From NCBI GenBank assembly GCA_021780695.1, contig JAJXYD010000035.1, forward strand, positions 1 through 43,393: DNA of 43,393 bases, in the 5' to 3' direction. The notes under the pieces are model-generated. The model searched no databases and had not been told where the DNA came from. It saw only the letters and a list, made by a program, of their open reading frames with translations. This DNA is from Deltaproteobacteria bacterium (GTDB lineage Bacteria; Desulfobacterota; Syntrophobacteria; Syntrophobacterales; Syntrophobacteraceae). A program made the translations under genes and the position numbers. Numbering within the stretch: position 1 is the first letter of the stretch; every line of letters begins with the position of its first letter. Positions 18,190 to 26,399 of the stretch are shown here, piece by piece.

Positions 18190-19227
18190 TTGCGAATTGG
18201 GATCGCAAACTATGAATATCAGGCCCGGGAGTGTATACGGCGGGTCATACTAAGCGAGCCGGGCTATGAGGTGGCATGGGAAGCCCGAGACGGGTTGGAA
18301 GCTGTCAAGAAGTGCGCGGCCGATCCGCCCGACCTCGTACTTATGGAAATGATGATGCCGGTCATGAACGGGGTTGAGGCCACGCGGCGCATTATGAAGG
18401 ACTCCCCCTGCCCTGTTCTGGTAGTGTGCTCCACCCCCGAAGCAAAGGTGTCAATGGTGTTTAAGGCCATGGGATTTGGCGCTTTGGATGTGGTAAACAC
18501 CCCGACCGAGGGCAACGATTTGGAATCCGAGAAAAGTCGCCGGGCATTGCGCAGGAAGATCAAAAAAATCGCTTCCCTGACGCACTCGGGTTTGGGCGTG
18601 GACCGTCCGGAACTTTTTACTTCACACTATCCCCGCAAAGAAACGCCCCCCCTGGTGGTTCTGGGCGCCTCCACAGGGGGCCCGACGGCACTGGCCGATG
18701 TGCTCTCGGCTTTGCCGGCGGGCATCCAGGCAACATTTGTGATCATCCAACACGTCGATGAAGCCTTTTCCGCCGGCCTTGCGGAATGGCTAAACAGCCA
18801 AACCCGGCTCGAAGTCGTTCTGGCCGCCGAAGGCGTATGCCCTCAGGCGGGCAGGGTCTATCTTGCGGCAAACAACGATCATCTTATCTTAAACGCACGG
18901 CATGTTTTTTCCTATACGGCCGAGCCAAGCGATTACCCTTTCCGCCCCTCTATCGACACTTTTTTCCTGAGCGCGGCCCTGCAATGGCCAAGGGCCGGAG
19001 TTGCGGCCCTTCTTACCGGAATGGGAAAAGACGGCGCGGCAGGCCTTCGGGCTTTGCGCGACAAAGGCTGGCATACGATTGCCCAGGATGAGCAGACCTC
19101 GGTAGTCTACGGAATGCCCAAAGCGGCAAGAGAAATGGAGGCGGCGGTGGAAATCCTGCCAATCCGGCAGATAGCACCCTCCCTTGTGCGAAACCTCAAA
19201 CTGCGTAGAAACACGAGTGGAACATGA
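18190..19227 (+). CDS. CheB-type methylesterase with degenerate receiver (WspF-like)
   Basis: A 345-residue CheB: receiver domain (1-125) and methylesterase domain (150-340). The esterase triad is intact: Ser161 (LGASTGGP), His188 (IIQHVDEAFSAG) and Asp281 (TGMGKDGAAG). The receiver is not: the acidic pair near residue 8 is missing (ANYEYQ), and the phosphoacceptor Asp is Glu53 (LVLMEMMMP). It starts with TTG at 18190, the only start that keeps the first beta strand MRIGIAN, with GGGGAGG about 9 bases upstream. It follows CheA with 3 bases between. It would remove methyl groups from both receptors, possibly without phosphorylation control. Confidence 0.9.
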   Translation: MRIGIANYEYQARECIRRVILSEPGYEVAWEARDGLEAVKKCAADPPDLVLMEMMMPVMNGVEATRRIMKDSPCPVLVVCSTPEAKVSMVFKAMGFGALDVVNTPTEGNDLESEKSRRALRRKIKKIASLTHSGLGVDRPELFTSHYPRKETPPLVVLGASTGGPTALADVLSALPAGIQATFVIIQHVDEAFSAGLAEWLNSQTRLEVVLAAEGVCPQAGRVYLAANNDHLILNARHVFSYTAEPSDYPFRPSIDTFFLSAALQWPRAGVAALLTGMGKDGAAGLRALRDKGWHTIAQDEQTSVVYGMPKAAREMEAAVEILPIRQIAPSLVRNLKLRRNTSGT

Positions 19228-19343
19228 GGAGGCAGGAAGCTGTTCGCTCCAGGCGGCTTTAACACACAGCCCCGCCGATTGGGGACCAAAGAATATAAAT
19301 ATTTGTTTTTTGAATCATTCGAAGGCCATGGAGGCTTGATGGC

Positions 19344-21884
19344 ATGCTCAAAAAAACGTCTCTAAAAACCAGGTTCTCGGAGATGTCGGTCAGGACCAAA
19401 CTGACCCTGACCTGTCTTTGTCTGGCAGTCCTTCCCGTGGTGATCGTAGGGGCCTTTGGATTTGTCCAGCTGCGTTCTTACTCATCGAAGGTAATTTCGG
19501 CGACCTCTCAGGCTTTACAGAAACAATGCGAGCTAACGCTTTTAAAAGGGGTGAGCGCCGAACGTGAAATTATTTCCAGCCTGATTGCAAACTCGGAAAG
19601 CGATGCGAAAAAACTTGCCGAATCGGCCAGTATCAGCGACTTCGTCTCGACCCTCTCAGGCAAAAACAAAGTTCTAAACGGCATGGCCCGAAAAGAGGTA
19701 GTCCGGGTCCTCGACTCGGTCATGTCCAATTGCGGTCTCGAAGCCAAGGTTCTGCAGAAACACCCCGAGATGAAAAAACAGGTAATGTCGGATCTGACGG
19801 CCGAAATTTCTAAAATAAAGATCGGCAAAACCGGCTACGTATTCGTTGTCGATTCCAAGTCCAATGTTTTCGTTCATCCCAACGCAGCCTTGATCGGCAA
19901 AAATGCCGTCGCAGACCTCAAGCTAACCGACTTTCAGCAGATTCTCGACAACAGAAAAGCAGGTGAAATCGGGACCCTCTCCTATACGTGGCAAGGCCGC
20001 AGCAAGTTTGTCCTCTATACCTATTTTCCCGACTGGGACTGGATCATTTGCGCCAGCGGCTACTGGGACGAGTTCTCGCAACAAGCCGCAAAGACAGCTC
20101 TTGAGGCTGCACAAGACGAATTCAGGGCCTTCTACCTTACCTCTTCAGTCACGGTCGATGGAAAATCGGCGCCCGTCTACAACAGGATACGCTACATCGA
20201 TGAAAGTGGACGGGAGGTCCTTGATTTAGACAAGGGACATTTCAGTAAGAGGCCTGTTTCAAAAACCGAGGCCCCCTGGTTTGCGAAGTGTTTGCAACTT
20301 AAAAAAGGTCAAGCGGGCAATTCAGGCGTGGAACTGGACCCCAATACGGGGAAAGCCGTAATGCGCATTGCGGCCCCCGTCTATGCGGAGGGGGCCTTTA
20401 GAGGAGTGATAGTCCTCAATTTAGAGTGGCGATTGGCCTGGGATCTGATCAAGGGCTTCGTCTATGGCCGCACCGGCTACCCCTATATACTCAACGACAA
20501 GGGCGTATTGATCTCCCACCCCGAGTACAACCTGGCGGACAATGTAGACATGGGAGCGAAAAAATACGGACAACTGGCGCAGATCGTCACAAACCGTATG
20601 ATTAAGGGGTATAGAGGTGTTGGCAGATATACTTTTGAGGGAAGCGACAAATTCGTGGCCTTTGAGCCTTTCATGATCGATGGAAAGATTTACAGCATAG
20701 CTGCGACCCTACCGGTATCCGAGGCCATGAGTTCGGCCCGCGCCCTCCAATTGGATGTCTCGGAGCTTGAACGCAACAAGGAACTGATACTTGCCGCAAT
20801 AACCCTTGGGACAATGATTTTTTCTTTTTTAGCCATATCCCTGCTCACTTTCAGCATTACACGGCCTCTTAAAACCCTCGTTGAGCTCTCCGACGACATT
20901 GGCGCCGGAAAGCTTATGGCCGCCGCGGCCGTTATAAATAAGGAAAGTGGGGAAGCCGGGGACCAATCCCGCGACAGAGATGAGATGCGCAGGCTGATGC
21001 GGGCCTGCGGCACCATGATAGATTATCTCTGTTCGATAATCGTTCAGGTCAAAAGAGCCGGGGTCCAGGTTGTGAGTTCGTCGACCGAAATGGCGGCCTC
21101 AGCCAAGGAATTTGAAGCAACCGCAGCGCAGCAGGTGGCTTCCCTGAGCCAGGTGGGCGCTACTTCCAATCAGATCCTCGCGGGTTCCAAGGAGCTTTTA
21201 AAATCCATGGAAGAGGTGACCTCCGTGGCCTCTGAAACGGGAAGCCTTGCAAGAGAAGGTCTGGTGGGCCTGGACGGCATGAAGGCGATGATGCACCAAC
21301 TCATCGAGGCCACCGGTTCTTTAGCCTCCAAGCTTCAGGCAATCAGCGGGAAGACCAAAAATATCGGCAATATTGTCACGACTATCACCAAGGTGGCGGA
21401 CCAAACGAATCTTCTCTCCCTTAACGCGGCGATCGAAGCCGAGAAGGCGGGCGAATACGGCAAAGGTTTTTCCGTTGTGGCCCGCGAGATCCGCAGGTTG
21501 GCCGACCAGACCGCGGTGGCGACCCTGGATATCGAAAAGATGGTTCGAGAGATGCAATCGGCTGTTTCCTCCGGAGTCATGGAAGTGGACAAATTCGTTC
21601 AGCAGGTACGCCAGGGCGGCCGGGACGTCGAGGGAGTAAGCGGCCAACTCGGCATGATCATCGACCGGGTCCGGGCCCTCATTCCCCACTTCGAGGCGGT
21701 CAACAGCGCAATGAACGCCAACAGCGCGGGGGCCGAGGAAATCAACAGGGCAATGATCAGCCTGGCTGACGGGGCGGCTCAGACACGCGCGGTGGCCATC
21801 GAGTACGTCCGAACGGCCGAGCATCTTAATCATTCCGTCCAGGGGCTTCAGCGCGAGGCATCCCGATTCGACGCTGGAGAATAG
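19344..21884 (+). CDS. Second methyl-accepting chemotaxis protein, tandem Cache sensor
   Basis: An 846-residue receptor with TM1 at about 20-42, a very large periplasmic part (43-480), TM2 at about 485-508, HAMP, then the signalling domain. The sensor has two Cache-type units, each with the GxTGYxxxxxxxGxxxxHP-like signature: GKTGYVFVVD...NVFVHPN near 161-180 and GRTGYPYILNDKGVLISHPEY near 375-395. Such domains usually bind amino or carboxylic acids. The tip ([39 protein letters not shown]) is of the same Wsp-like class as the first receptor, so both can share CheW and CheA. GGAGG lies 9 bases before the ATG. It ends directly against the cyclase gene. Standard Wsp operons have one receptor. 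Confidence 0.9.
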   Translation: MLKKTSLKTRFSEMSVRTKLTLTCLCLAVLPVVIVGAFGFVQLRSYSSKVISATSQALQKQCELTLLKGVSAEREIISSLIANSESDAKKLAESASISDFVSTLSGKNKVLNGMARKEVVRVLDSVMSNCGLEAKVLQKHPEMKKQVMSDLTAEISKIKIGKTGYVFVVDSKSNVFVHPNAALIGKNAVADLKLTDFQQILDNRKAGEIGTLSYTWQGRSKFVLYTYFPDWDWIICASGYWDEFSQQAAKTALEAAQDEFRAFYLTSSVTVDGKSAPVYNRIRYIDESGREVLDLDKGHFSKRPVSKTEAPWFAKCLQLKKGQAGNSGVELDPNTGKAVMRIAAPVYAEGAFRGVIVLNLEWRLAWDLIKGFVYGRTGYPYILNDKGVLISHPEYNLADNVDMGAKKYGQLAQIVTNRMIKGYRGVGRYTFEGSDKFVAFEPFMIDGKIYSIAATLPVSEAMSSARALQLDVSELERNKELILAAITLGTMIFSFLAISLLTFSITRPLKTLVELSDDIGAGKLMAAAAVINKESGEAGDQSRDRDEMRRLMRACGTMIDYLCSIIVQVKRAGVQVVSSSTEMAASAKEFEATAAQQVASLSQVGATSNQILAGSKELLKSMEEVTSVASETGSLAREGLVGLDGMKAMMHQLIEATGSLASKLQAISGKTKNIGNIVTTITKVADQTNLLSLNAAIEAEKAGEYGKGFSVVAREIRRLADQTAVATLDIEKMVREMQSAVSSGVMEVDKFVQQVRQGGRDVEGVSGQLGMIIDRVRALIPHFEAVNSAMNANSAGAEEINRAMISLADGAAQTRAVAIEYVRTAEHLNHSVQGLQREASRFDAGE

Positions 21885-23378
21885 ATGCCGGGCGTGAACC
21901 TTACCCATCATCGCATTACCGTCCTGCTCGTTGACGATCAGCCGATAGTCGGCGAAGCAGTAGGGGAAATGTTTGCAGGCGAGCAGGATATCGATTTTCA
22001 TTACTGCCCCGATCCCAGGGAGGCGATCAAGACGGCCAATCGTATTTGCCCAACCGTCATTCTCCTGGACCTGGTGATGCCGCAAATAGAGGGATTGGTG
22101 CTGGTGCGCTATTTTCGGGCCAACAAAGCCACGCGCGAGGTTCCCCTCATCGTTTTATCCAGCAAGGAAGACCCCCGGATCAAAGCCGAAAGCTTCGCCC
22201 TTGGAGCAAACGACTATATGGTCAAGCTGCCCGACCGACTCGAGGTGCTTGCCCGGGTCCGCTACCATTCCAGAGGGTATATAAATCTTCTGGAACGTAA
22301 CGAGGCCTACAGCGCACTGCTCCAGAGCCGCGAGCAACTCGATGCGCGCAACAAGTTCATACGAAAGACCTTTGGACGCTATGTCACCGACGACATTGTA
22401 AATGCTATCCTGGAATCTCCCGAGGGCACGCAATTGGGTGGAGAAAAAAGAAGGGTCACCATCTTGATGAGCGACCTCAGGGGATTTACCTGCATGAGCG
22501 AGAGGCTGGCGGCCGAAAGCGTTCTAAGCATAATCAATATCTACCTGGCGGCTATGACCGAGATCATCATGAAGTACGACGGAACGATAGATGAATTCAT
22601 AGGCGACGCCATTCTGGTGATCTTCGGGGCTCCGCTCAAAAGAGAAAACGACGCGAAAAGGGCGGTTGCCTGCGCGCTGGAAATGCAGTTGGCAATGGAG
22701 AAGGTAAATTTAGAGCTTGAGGAGTCGGGATATTCAAAAGTATTCATGGGCATCGGCATACATACCGGTGAGGTCGTAGCGGGCAATATCGGTTCCGACA
22801 AAAGGACAAAATACGGAGTCGTGGGACAAACGGTCAACCTTACCGGGCGAATTGAATCCTACACCGTGGGAGGCCAGATTTTGATCTCCGAGGCCACTTT
22901 CAAAAACTGCGCGGAAATCCTTCGCATAGATAACCGAATGCAGGTTATGCCCAAGGGGGTGAAGGAACCTATAACACTTTTCGAGGTTGGGGGAATCGGT
23001 GCCGAGTTCAATGTCTATCGGCCTCTAAGGGAAAGAACCGAACTGCCAAAACTAAAAACCCCCCTGCCTGTTAAATTCACGGTCCTTGAAGGAAAACACG
23101 CAGGAGCCCACACCTATAACGGTTCGATCGAAAAACTGGTCGACGATGCGGCCGAAGTGCATGCCGAATTTATCCCGGAGCACCTGGCCAACCTCAAGGT
23201 TCATGTTTTCGATCGGGAGATCAACCTTATAACCGATCAGCTCTACGGAAAGGTCATCGAATGTTTCCAAGCGGCTCCTGCGCCGTCCTTTAGAATGTCG
23301 TTTACATCGGTTCCTTCCGAATTGGAGGCATTTTTTTGTAAAATCCAGGACTTTTCCGAAAAAGCGATGGAGTCCTGA
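21885..23378 (+). CDS. Response regulator with class III nucleotide cyclase output
   Basis: A 497-residue protein with a receiver at 10-130 (acidic pair D17-D18, phosphoacceptor Asp62 in LLDLVMP, Lys114), a coiled linker at 132-165, and a class III adenylate/guanylate cyclase domain at about 185-375. The metal-binding Asp residues are D197 (MSDLRGFT) and D241 (FIGDAILVIFGAP); the transition-state pair is N318 and R322 (QTVNLTGRIE). The purine-specifying positions are Glu237 and Gly311, not the usual Lys-Asp/Thr of adenylate cyclases, so cAMP or cGMP is open. A C-terminal domain of about 115 residues is unassigned; a degenerate PilZ-like fold is possible. It starts right at the receptor stop, with GGAGA inside that gene's end, and takes the place of wspR. 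Confidence 0.88.
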   Translation: MPGVNLTHHRITVLLVDDQPIVGEAVGEMFAGEQDIDFHYCPDPREAIKTANRICPTVILLDLVMPQIEGLVLVRYFRANKATREVPLIVLSSKEDPRIKAESFALGANDYMVKLPDRLEVLARVRYHSRGYINLLERNEAYSALLQSREQLDARNKFIRKTFGRYVTDDIVNAILESPEGTQLGGEKRRVTILMSDLRGFTCMSERLAAESVLSIINIYLAAMTEIIMKYDGTIDEFIGDAILVIFGAPLKRENDAKRAVACALEMQLAMEKVNLELEESGYSKVFMGIGIHTGEVVAGNIGSDKRTKYGVVGQTVNLTGRIESYTVGGQILISEATFKNCAEILRIDNRMQVMPKGVKEPITLFEVGGIGAEFNVYRPLRERTELPKLKTPLPVKFTVLEGKHAGAHTYNGSIEKLVDDAAEVHAEFIPEHLANLKVHVFDREINLITDQLYGKVIECFQAAPAPSFRMSFTSVPSELEAFFCKIQDFSEKAMES

Positions 23379-23413
23379 AAAGAGCTTAAACCGCCTTAAG
23401 AAAGGTAGAGATC

Positions 23414-24892
23414 ATGGCCGGATTCAAAGAATACGACCAATACGATGCGTTGGGCCTCGCACAGCTTGTCCGCGAAGGACAGGTCAGCAGCGCCGAGTTG
23501 TGCGAAGAGGCGATCAACAGGATAGAGCGGCAAAATCCCAGGCTAAACGCGGTGATCACCCCGATGTTCGAGTATGCGCGCTTTGCCGCGAAAAGCCCTG
23601 TTTCAAACGGCCCGTTCAGCGGCGTGCCTTTCCTGCTAAAGGATATTCTCCATGCCTTTGCCGGAGTCCCTTTGGCCTGCGGAAGCAGGTCTCTTAAAAC
23701 ATACGTTCCGGACATGGATTCGGAGATCGTAACCCGGATCAAAAGGGCGGGCCTCATTGTGGTTGGCAAGACGAACGTACCCGAATTCGGCCTTATGGCG
23801 GTAACCGAACCGGAGGCCTTCGGGCCTTCGAAAAACCCGTGGAATCCTCTCCATACTCCGGGAGGCTCCAGCGGAGGATCAGCCGCGGCGGTGGCAAGCC
23901 GCATAGTCCCAATGGCCTCGGCAAACGACGGTGGGGGGTCGATCCGAATACCCGCTTCCTGGTGCGGCATCTTCGGCCTAAAGCCCACGCGGGGACGCAC
24001 GCCGCAAGGACCCTATTTGGCAGAGGTCTGGGACGGAGCGGTAGCCGACCTCGCGGTGTCCATTTCGGTCCGCGACAGCGCCGCGTTTCTCGACGCGGTC
24101 CAGGGACCGGAAGCCGGGGCTCCCTATGCAATCGCACCGCCCCAAAGGCCTTACCTGGAAGAGATTAACCGGGAACCCGGAGCCCTTCGCATCGCCTTTT
24201 CGACCCGCTCTCCGCTCGGCGCCAAGGTCGATTCGGAATGTATCGAGGCGGTCAAAAAAGCCGCGGCGCTCCTGGAAAGTCTGGGACACCGCGTGGAGGA
24301 AGCCGAACCTATTTACGACGGTCAGGCTCTTGCACAATGTTTCATGACGCTTTTTTTAGGCCACGTATCCGCCGACATGCAATTCATCGCCCAAAAGTTC
24401 GGTGCGGATAAAGCGCGACTGGTCGAGGAGTCAACCAAAATCCTGGCCCATTTGGGGCGAAGGGTAAAGGCCTGCGACTTTGTGGCTTCCAAGCGTCAAT
24501 GGCACATATTCGCCCAGGCGATGGCGCAGTTTCTCACTAAATACGACCTTTTCATGACGCCAACGACCGGCTGCCCTCCGCCAAAAATTGGGGAACTGGC
24601 GCCAAAAGCCTCGGAAATCCGCGCCTTGAAAGTTATGAATAAACTCGGCCTGGGTTCGATTTCCCTGGGCCTGGTCTTTAAGGAGTCCACTAAATCCCTT
24701 GGCAGGGTGCCTTTTACACCGCTTGCCAATCTCACCGGTCAGCCCGCGATGAGCGTGCCGCTTCACTGGACGGCCAAAGGGCTCCCCTGCGGCGTTCATT
24801 TCATGGCGCCCTACGGGGACGAAGCTACCCTGCTTCGCCTCGCGGCCCAGTTGGAAAAAGCTTGCCCCTGGTTCGATAAAAGACCGGCGTGA
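23414..24892 (+). CDS. Amidase signature family hydrolase
   Basis: A 492-residue Ser-cisSer-Lys hydrolase. Visible are Lys76 (VPFLLKD), the Gly/Ser-rich signature TPGGSSGGSAAAVA with the cis-Ser at 152/153, and the nucleophile Ser176 (GGGSIRIPA). The family includes GatA, fatty-acid amide hydrolases, and 6-aminohexanoate-cyclic-dimer hydrolase. No gatB or gatC is nearby, so a catabolic amidase is more likely than GatA. It starts 35 bases after the cyclase gene, with AAAGG upstream of the ATG, and a terminator follows, so it may be the last gene of the chemosensory transcript. Whether it is functionally linked is unknown. Confidence 0.85.
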   Translation: MAGFKEYDQYDALGLAQLVREGQVSSAELCEEAINRIERQNPRLNAVITPMFEYARFAAKSPVSNGPFSGVPFLLKDILHAFAGVPLACGSRSLKTYVPDMDSEIVTRIKRAGLIVVGKTNVPEFGLMAVTEPEAFGPSKNPWNPLHTPGGSSGGSAAAVASRIVPMASANDGGGSIRIPASWCGIFGLKPTRGRTPQGPYLAEVWDGAVADLAVSISVRDSAAFLDAVQGPEAGAPYAIAPPQRPYLEEINREPGALRIAFSTRSPLGAKVDSECIEAVKKAAALLESLGHRVEEAEPIYDGQALAQCFMTLFLGHVSADMQFIAQKFGADKARLVEESTKILAHLGRRVKACDFVASKRQWHIFAQAMAQFLTKYDLFMTPTTGCPPPKIGELAPKASEIRALKVMNKLGLGSISLGLVFKESTKSLGRVPFTPLANLTGQPAMSVPLHWTAKGLPCGVHFMAPYGDEATLLRLAAQLEKACPWFDKRPA

Positions 24893-24921
24893 AGCGATAA
24901 AGGGAAGGATGGTTTGATCTG

Positions 24922-24951
24922 CGACCCCCTTATGGGGTCGTTTTGTTTTTT
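24922..24951 (+). terminator. Intrinsic terminator after the amidase
   Basis: A 7-bp perfect stem (CGACCCC with GGGGTCG, 24922-24940) is followed by a T-rich tract (24941-24951). It lies 30 bases after the amidase stop and probably ends the whole plus-strand run from 11.2 kb. Confidence 0.8.
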
Positions 24952-24997
24952 CGCCGTTTTCCGGGGGTATCGGCCCTGCGGCCTCACCCCCACCCGG

Positions 24998-25456
24998 CTA
25001 AGCGCTCGTATTCACCACGGAGCCCGAGGAAATATCCGTCGTATTGGTGTAATTTTGAAGAAGGGCCTGGGCAAGGGCTGTGTTATTCGTTAATGTCCCG
25101 CTAGCCGAAAGGCTTTGCATGAGCTGCATCGAGTAGGAAAGGGAGATTAGAGACGATTGGGAGGCTCCCGTGCCTGAAAGCATTCCCAAAGCTTCCTCAC
25201 CCGAAGCATTGGAGGGCGAGGCGGCCTGCTCGGAAAGCGTTTGAGCGAGGGTCGGGTTCATGGCAAGCGTAGCCTCCTCTTGTGCCGTTTGCTCAAGGTT
25301 TGTCGTATAATCGGCATTCGTGGCCGAGGCGCTCGTCGAGGAAACCAGACTGCTCAGACTCGAGTTCTCATCGAGCGCAGTCTGGTTTTGCACAGCCTGC
25401 TCAAGGTTTGTGTAGTAAAGGTTTGTGCTGCTGGAATCGATACTTGAAATACTCAT
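24998..25456 (-). CDS. Ser/Thr/Asn-rich hypothetical protein
   Basis: A 152-residue low-complexity protein, unrecognised. It is rich in Ser, Thr, Ala, Asn and Gln, with almost no basic or aromatic residues and no Cys. Two imperfect internal repeats are visible: YYTNLEQAVQNQTAL near the N-terminus and YTTNLEQTAQEEATL about 30 residues later. No signal peptide or membrane segment is seen. The ATG at 25456 has AGGAGG 8 bases upstream; an in-frame GTG just before it is less likely. It stands alone downstream of the terminator of the long minus-strand operon. The composition resembles surface or motility-associated proteins, but that is a guess. Confidence 0.65.
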   Translation of the reverse strand: MSISSIDSSSTNLYYTNLEQAVQNQTALDENSSLSSLVSSTSASATNADYTTNLEQTAQEEATLAMNPTLAQTLSEQAASPSNASGEEALGMLSGTGASQSSLISLSYSMQLMQSLSASGTLTNNTALAQALLQNYTNTTDISSGSVVNTSA

Positions 25457-25503
25457 CACAAGTCCCTCCTGTTTTTATTATCGGCAGGACCGAAAAAAAC
25501 TTA

Positions 25504-25531
25504 AGAAAAAAAATCCGGGGGTAATCGGATT
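25504..25531 (-). terminator. Intrinsic terminator of the long minus-strand operon
   Basis: Read on the minus strand, a 6-bp stem (AATCCG with CGGATT, 25512-25531) runs into a T-tract (25513-25506). It lies about 90 bases after the MoeB/ThiF-like gene and before the Ser-rich gene, separating the two transcripts. Confidence 0.65.
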
Positions 25532-25619
25532 GCGTGGAGATAATGCGAAATAGAGCCGGGGGACGATCAGGGAAGAAGTGAGGATGGCTTTGGAAAAGTT
25601 AGACTAGCCGGGCGCAGGG

Positions 25620-26399
25620 CTAAACCGGGGCATCGAGGAATTCAAACCCGCCCAGTCCGCAGCACGGGCACAGGTCGTTTCTTTGAACTTTTAGAAAATC
25701 GAAGGACATATTCCAGACATTGGCATGAAAAAGACCAATCTCGGCGGGTGGATTTCCGAGCAGAACGCGCATAGCCAGAGTTGTCTGCAGTGAGGCAATG
25801 ACTGCCACGGCGCAGTTTAGCACTCCCAGGGTATCGGCAGTAGGAACCGTACCGGGCTCCGGAGGAGCCGGAATGACACATCTCAGGCAAGGCCCCCTTA
25901 AACCCGGCAGGACCGGCATAACCATGCCCGAGGTTCCTACGACGCCTCCGTAAACCCAGGGTGTTTGGGACTTTATGCACACATCGTTTAGCAGGTAGCG
26001 GGTTTCGAAATTATCCGATGCGTCAAGAACGATATCGACACCGGCCAGGAGCGATTGGGCATCTTGGGCGTTAAAGCGCACAGGCCGGGTTTCCACAACT
26101 ACCCCCGAATTAACCTGAGCGAGGCGTTTGGCCGCGGCTTCGACCTTTAGGACTTTGGACTCGGCGTCGTTTTCCATATAAAGGATCTGGCGATGCAGGT
26201 TGTGCAATTCGACGATATCGGGGTCCACGATGCGAAGCCTTCCCACCCCCGCTCTGGCAAGCAGTTCGGCCTGGAATCCGCCAAGGGCTCCGCAGCCAAC
26301 GATAAGGACCGAGCTTTGGCTCAGTTTACGCTGTCCGGCCGCGCCTATTTCGTGCAGCATTTCATGCCTCGCGTAGCGATCCGGGGAATTGGAAATCAC
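25620..26399 (-). CDS. ThiF/MoeB-family adenylyltransferase
   Basis: An E1-like enzyme of 259 residues that adenylates the C-terminus of a small sulfur-carrier protein (ThiS/MoaD type). It shows the nucleotide-binding GCGALGG (35-41), the LHRQ Arg segment, VLDASDNFETRYLLND, and two CxxC-type zinc pairs (CLRC and CPCC). Where ThiF and MoeB often have a conserved Cys after the CLRC segment, this one has TADTLGV. It starts with GTG overlapping the mnmA stop (GTGA), with GGAGA 10 bases upstream. The neighbouring tRNA thiolase MnmA suggests a sulfur-transfer context. Its partner carrier protein is not in the window. Confidence 0.85.
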   Translation of the reverse strand: MISNSPDRYARHEMLHEIGAAGQRKLSQSSVLIVGCGALGGFQAELLARAGVGRLRIVDPDIVELHNLHRQILYMENDAESKVLKVEAAAKRLAQVNSGVVVETRPVRFNAQDAQSLLAGVDIVLDASDNFETRYLLNDVCIKSQTPWVYGGVVGTSGMVMPVLPGLRGPCLRCVIPAPPEPGTVPTADTLGVLNCAVAVIASLQTTLAMRVLLGNPPAEIGLFHANVWNMSFDFLKVQRNDLCPCCGLGGFEFLDAPV

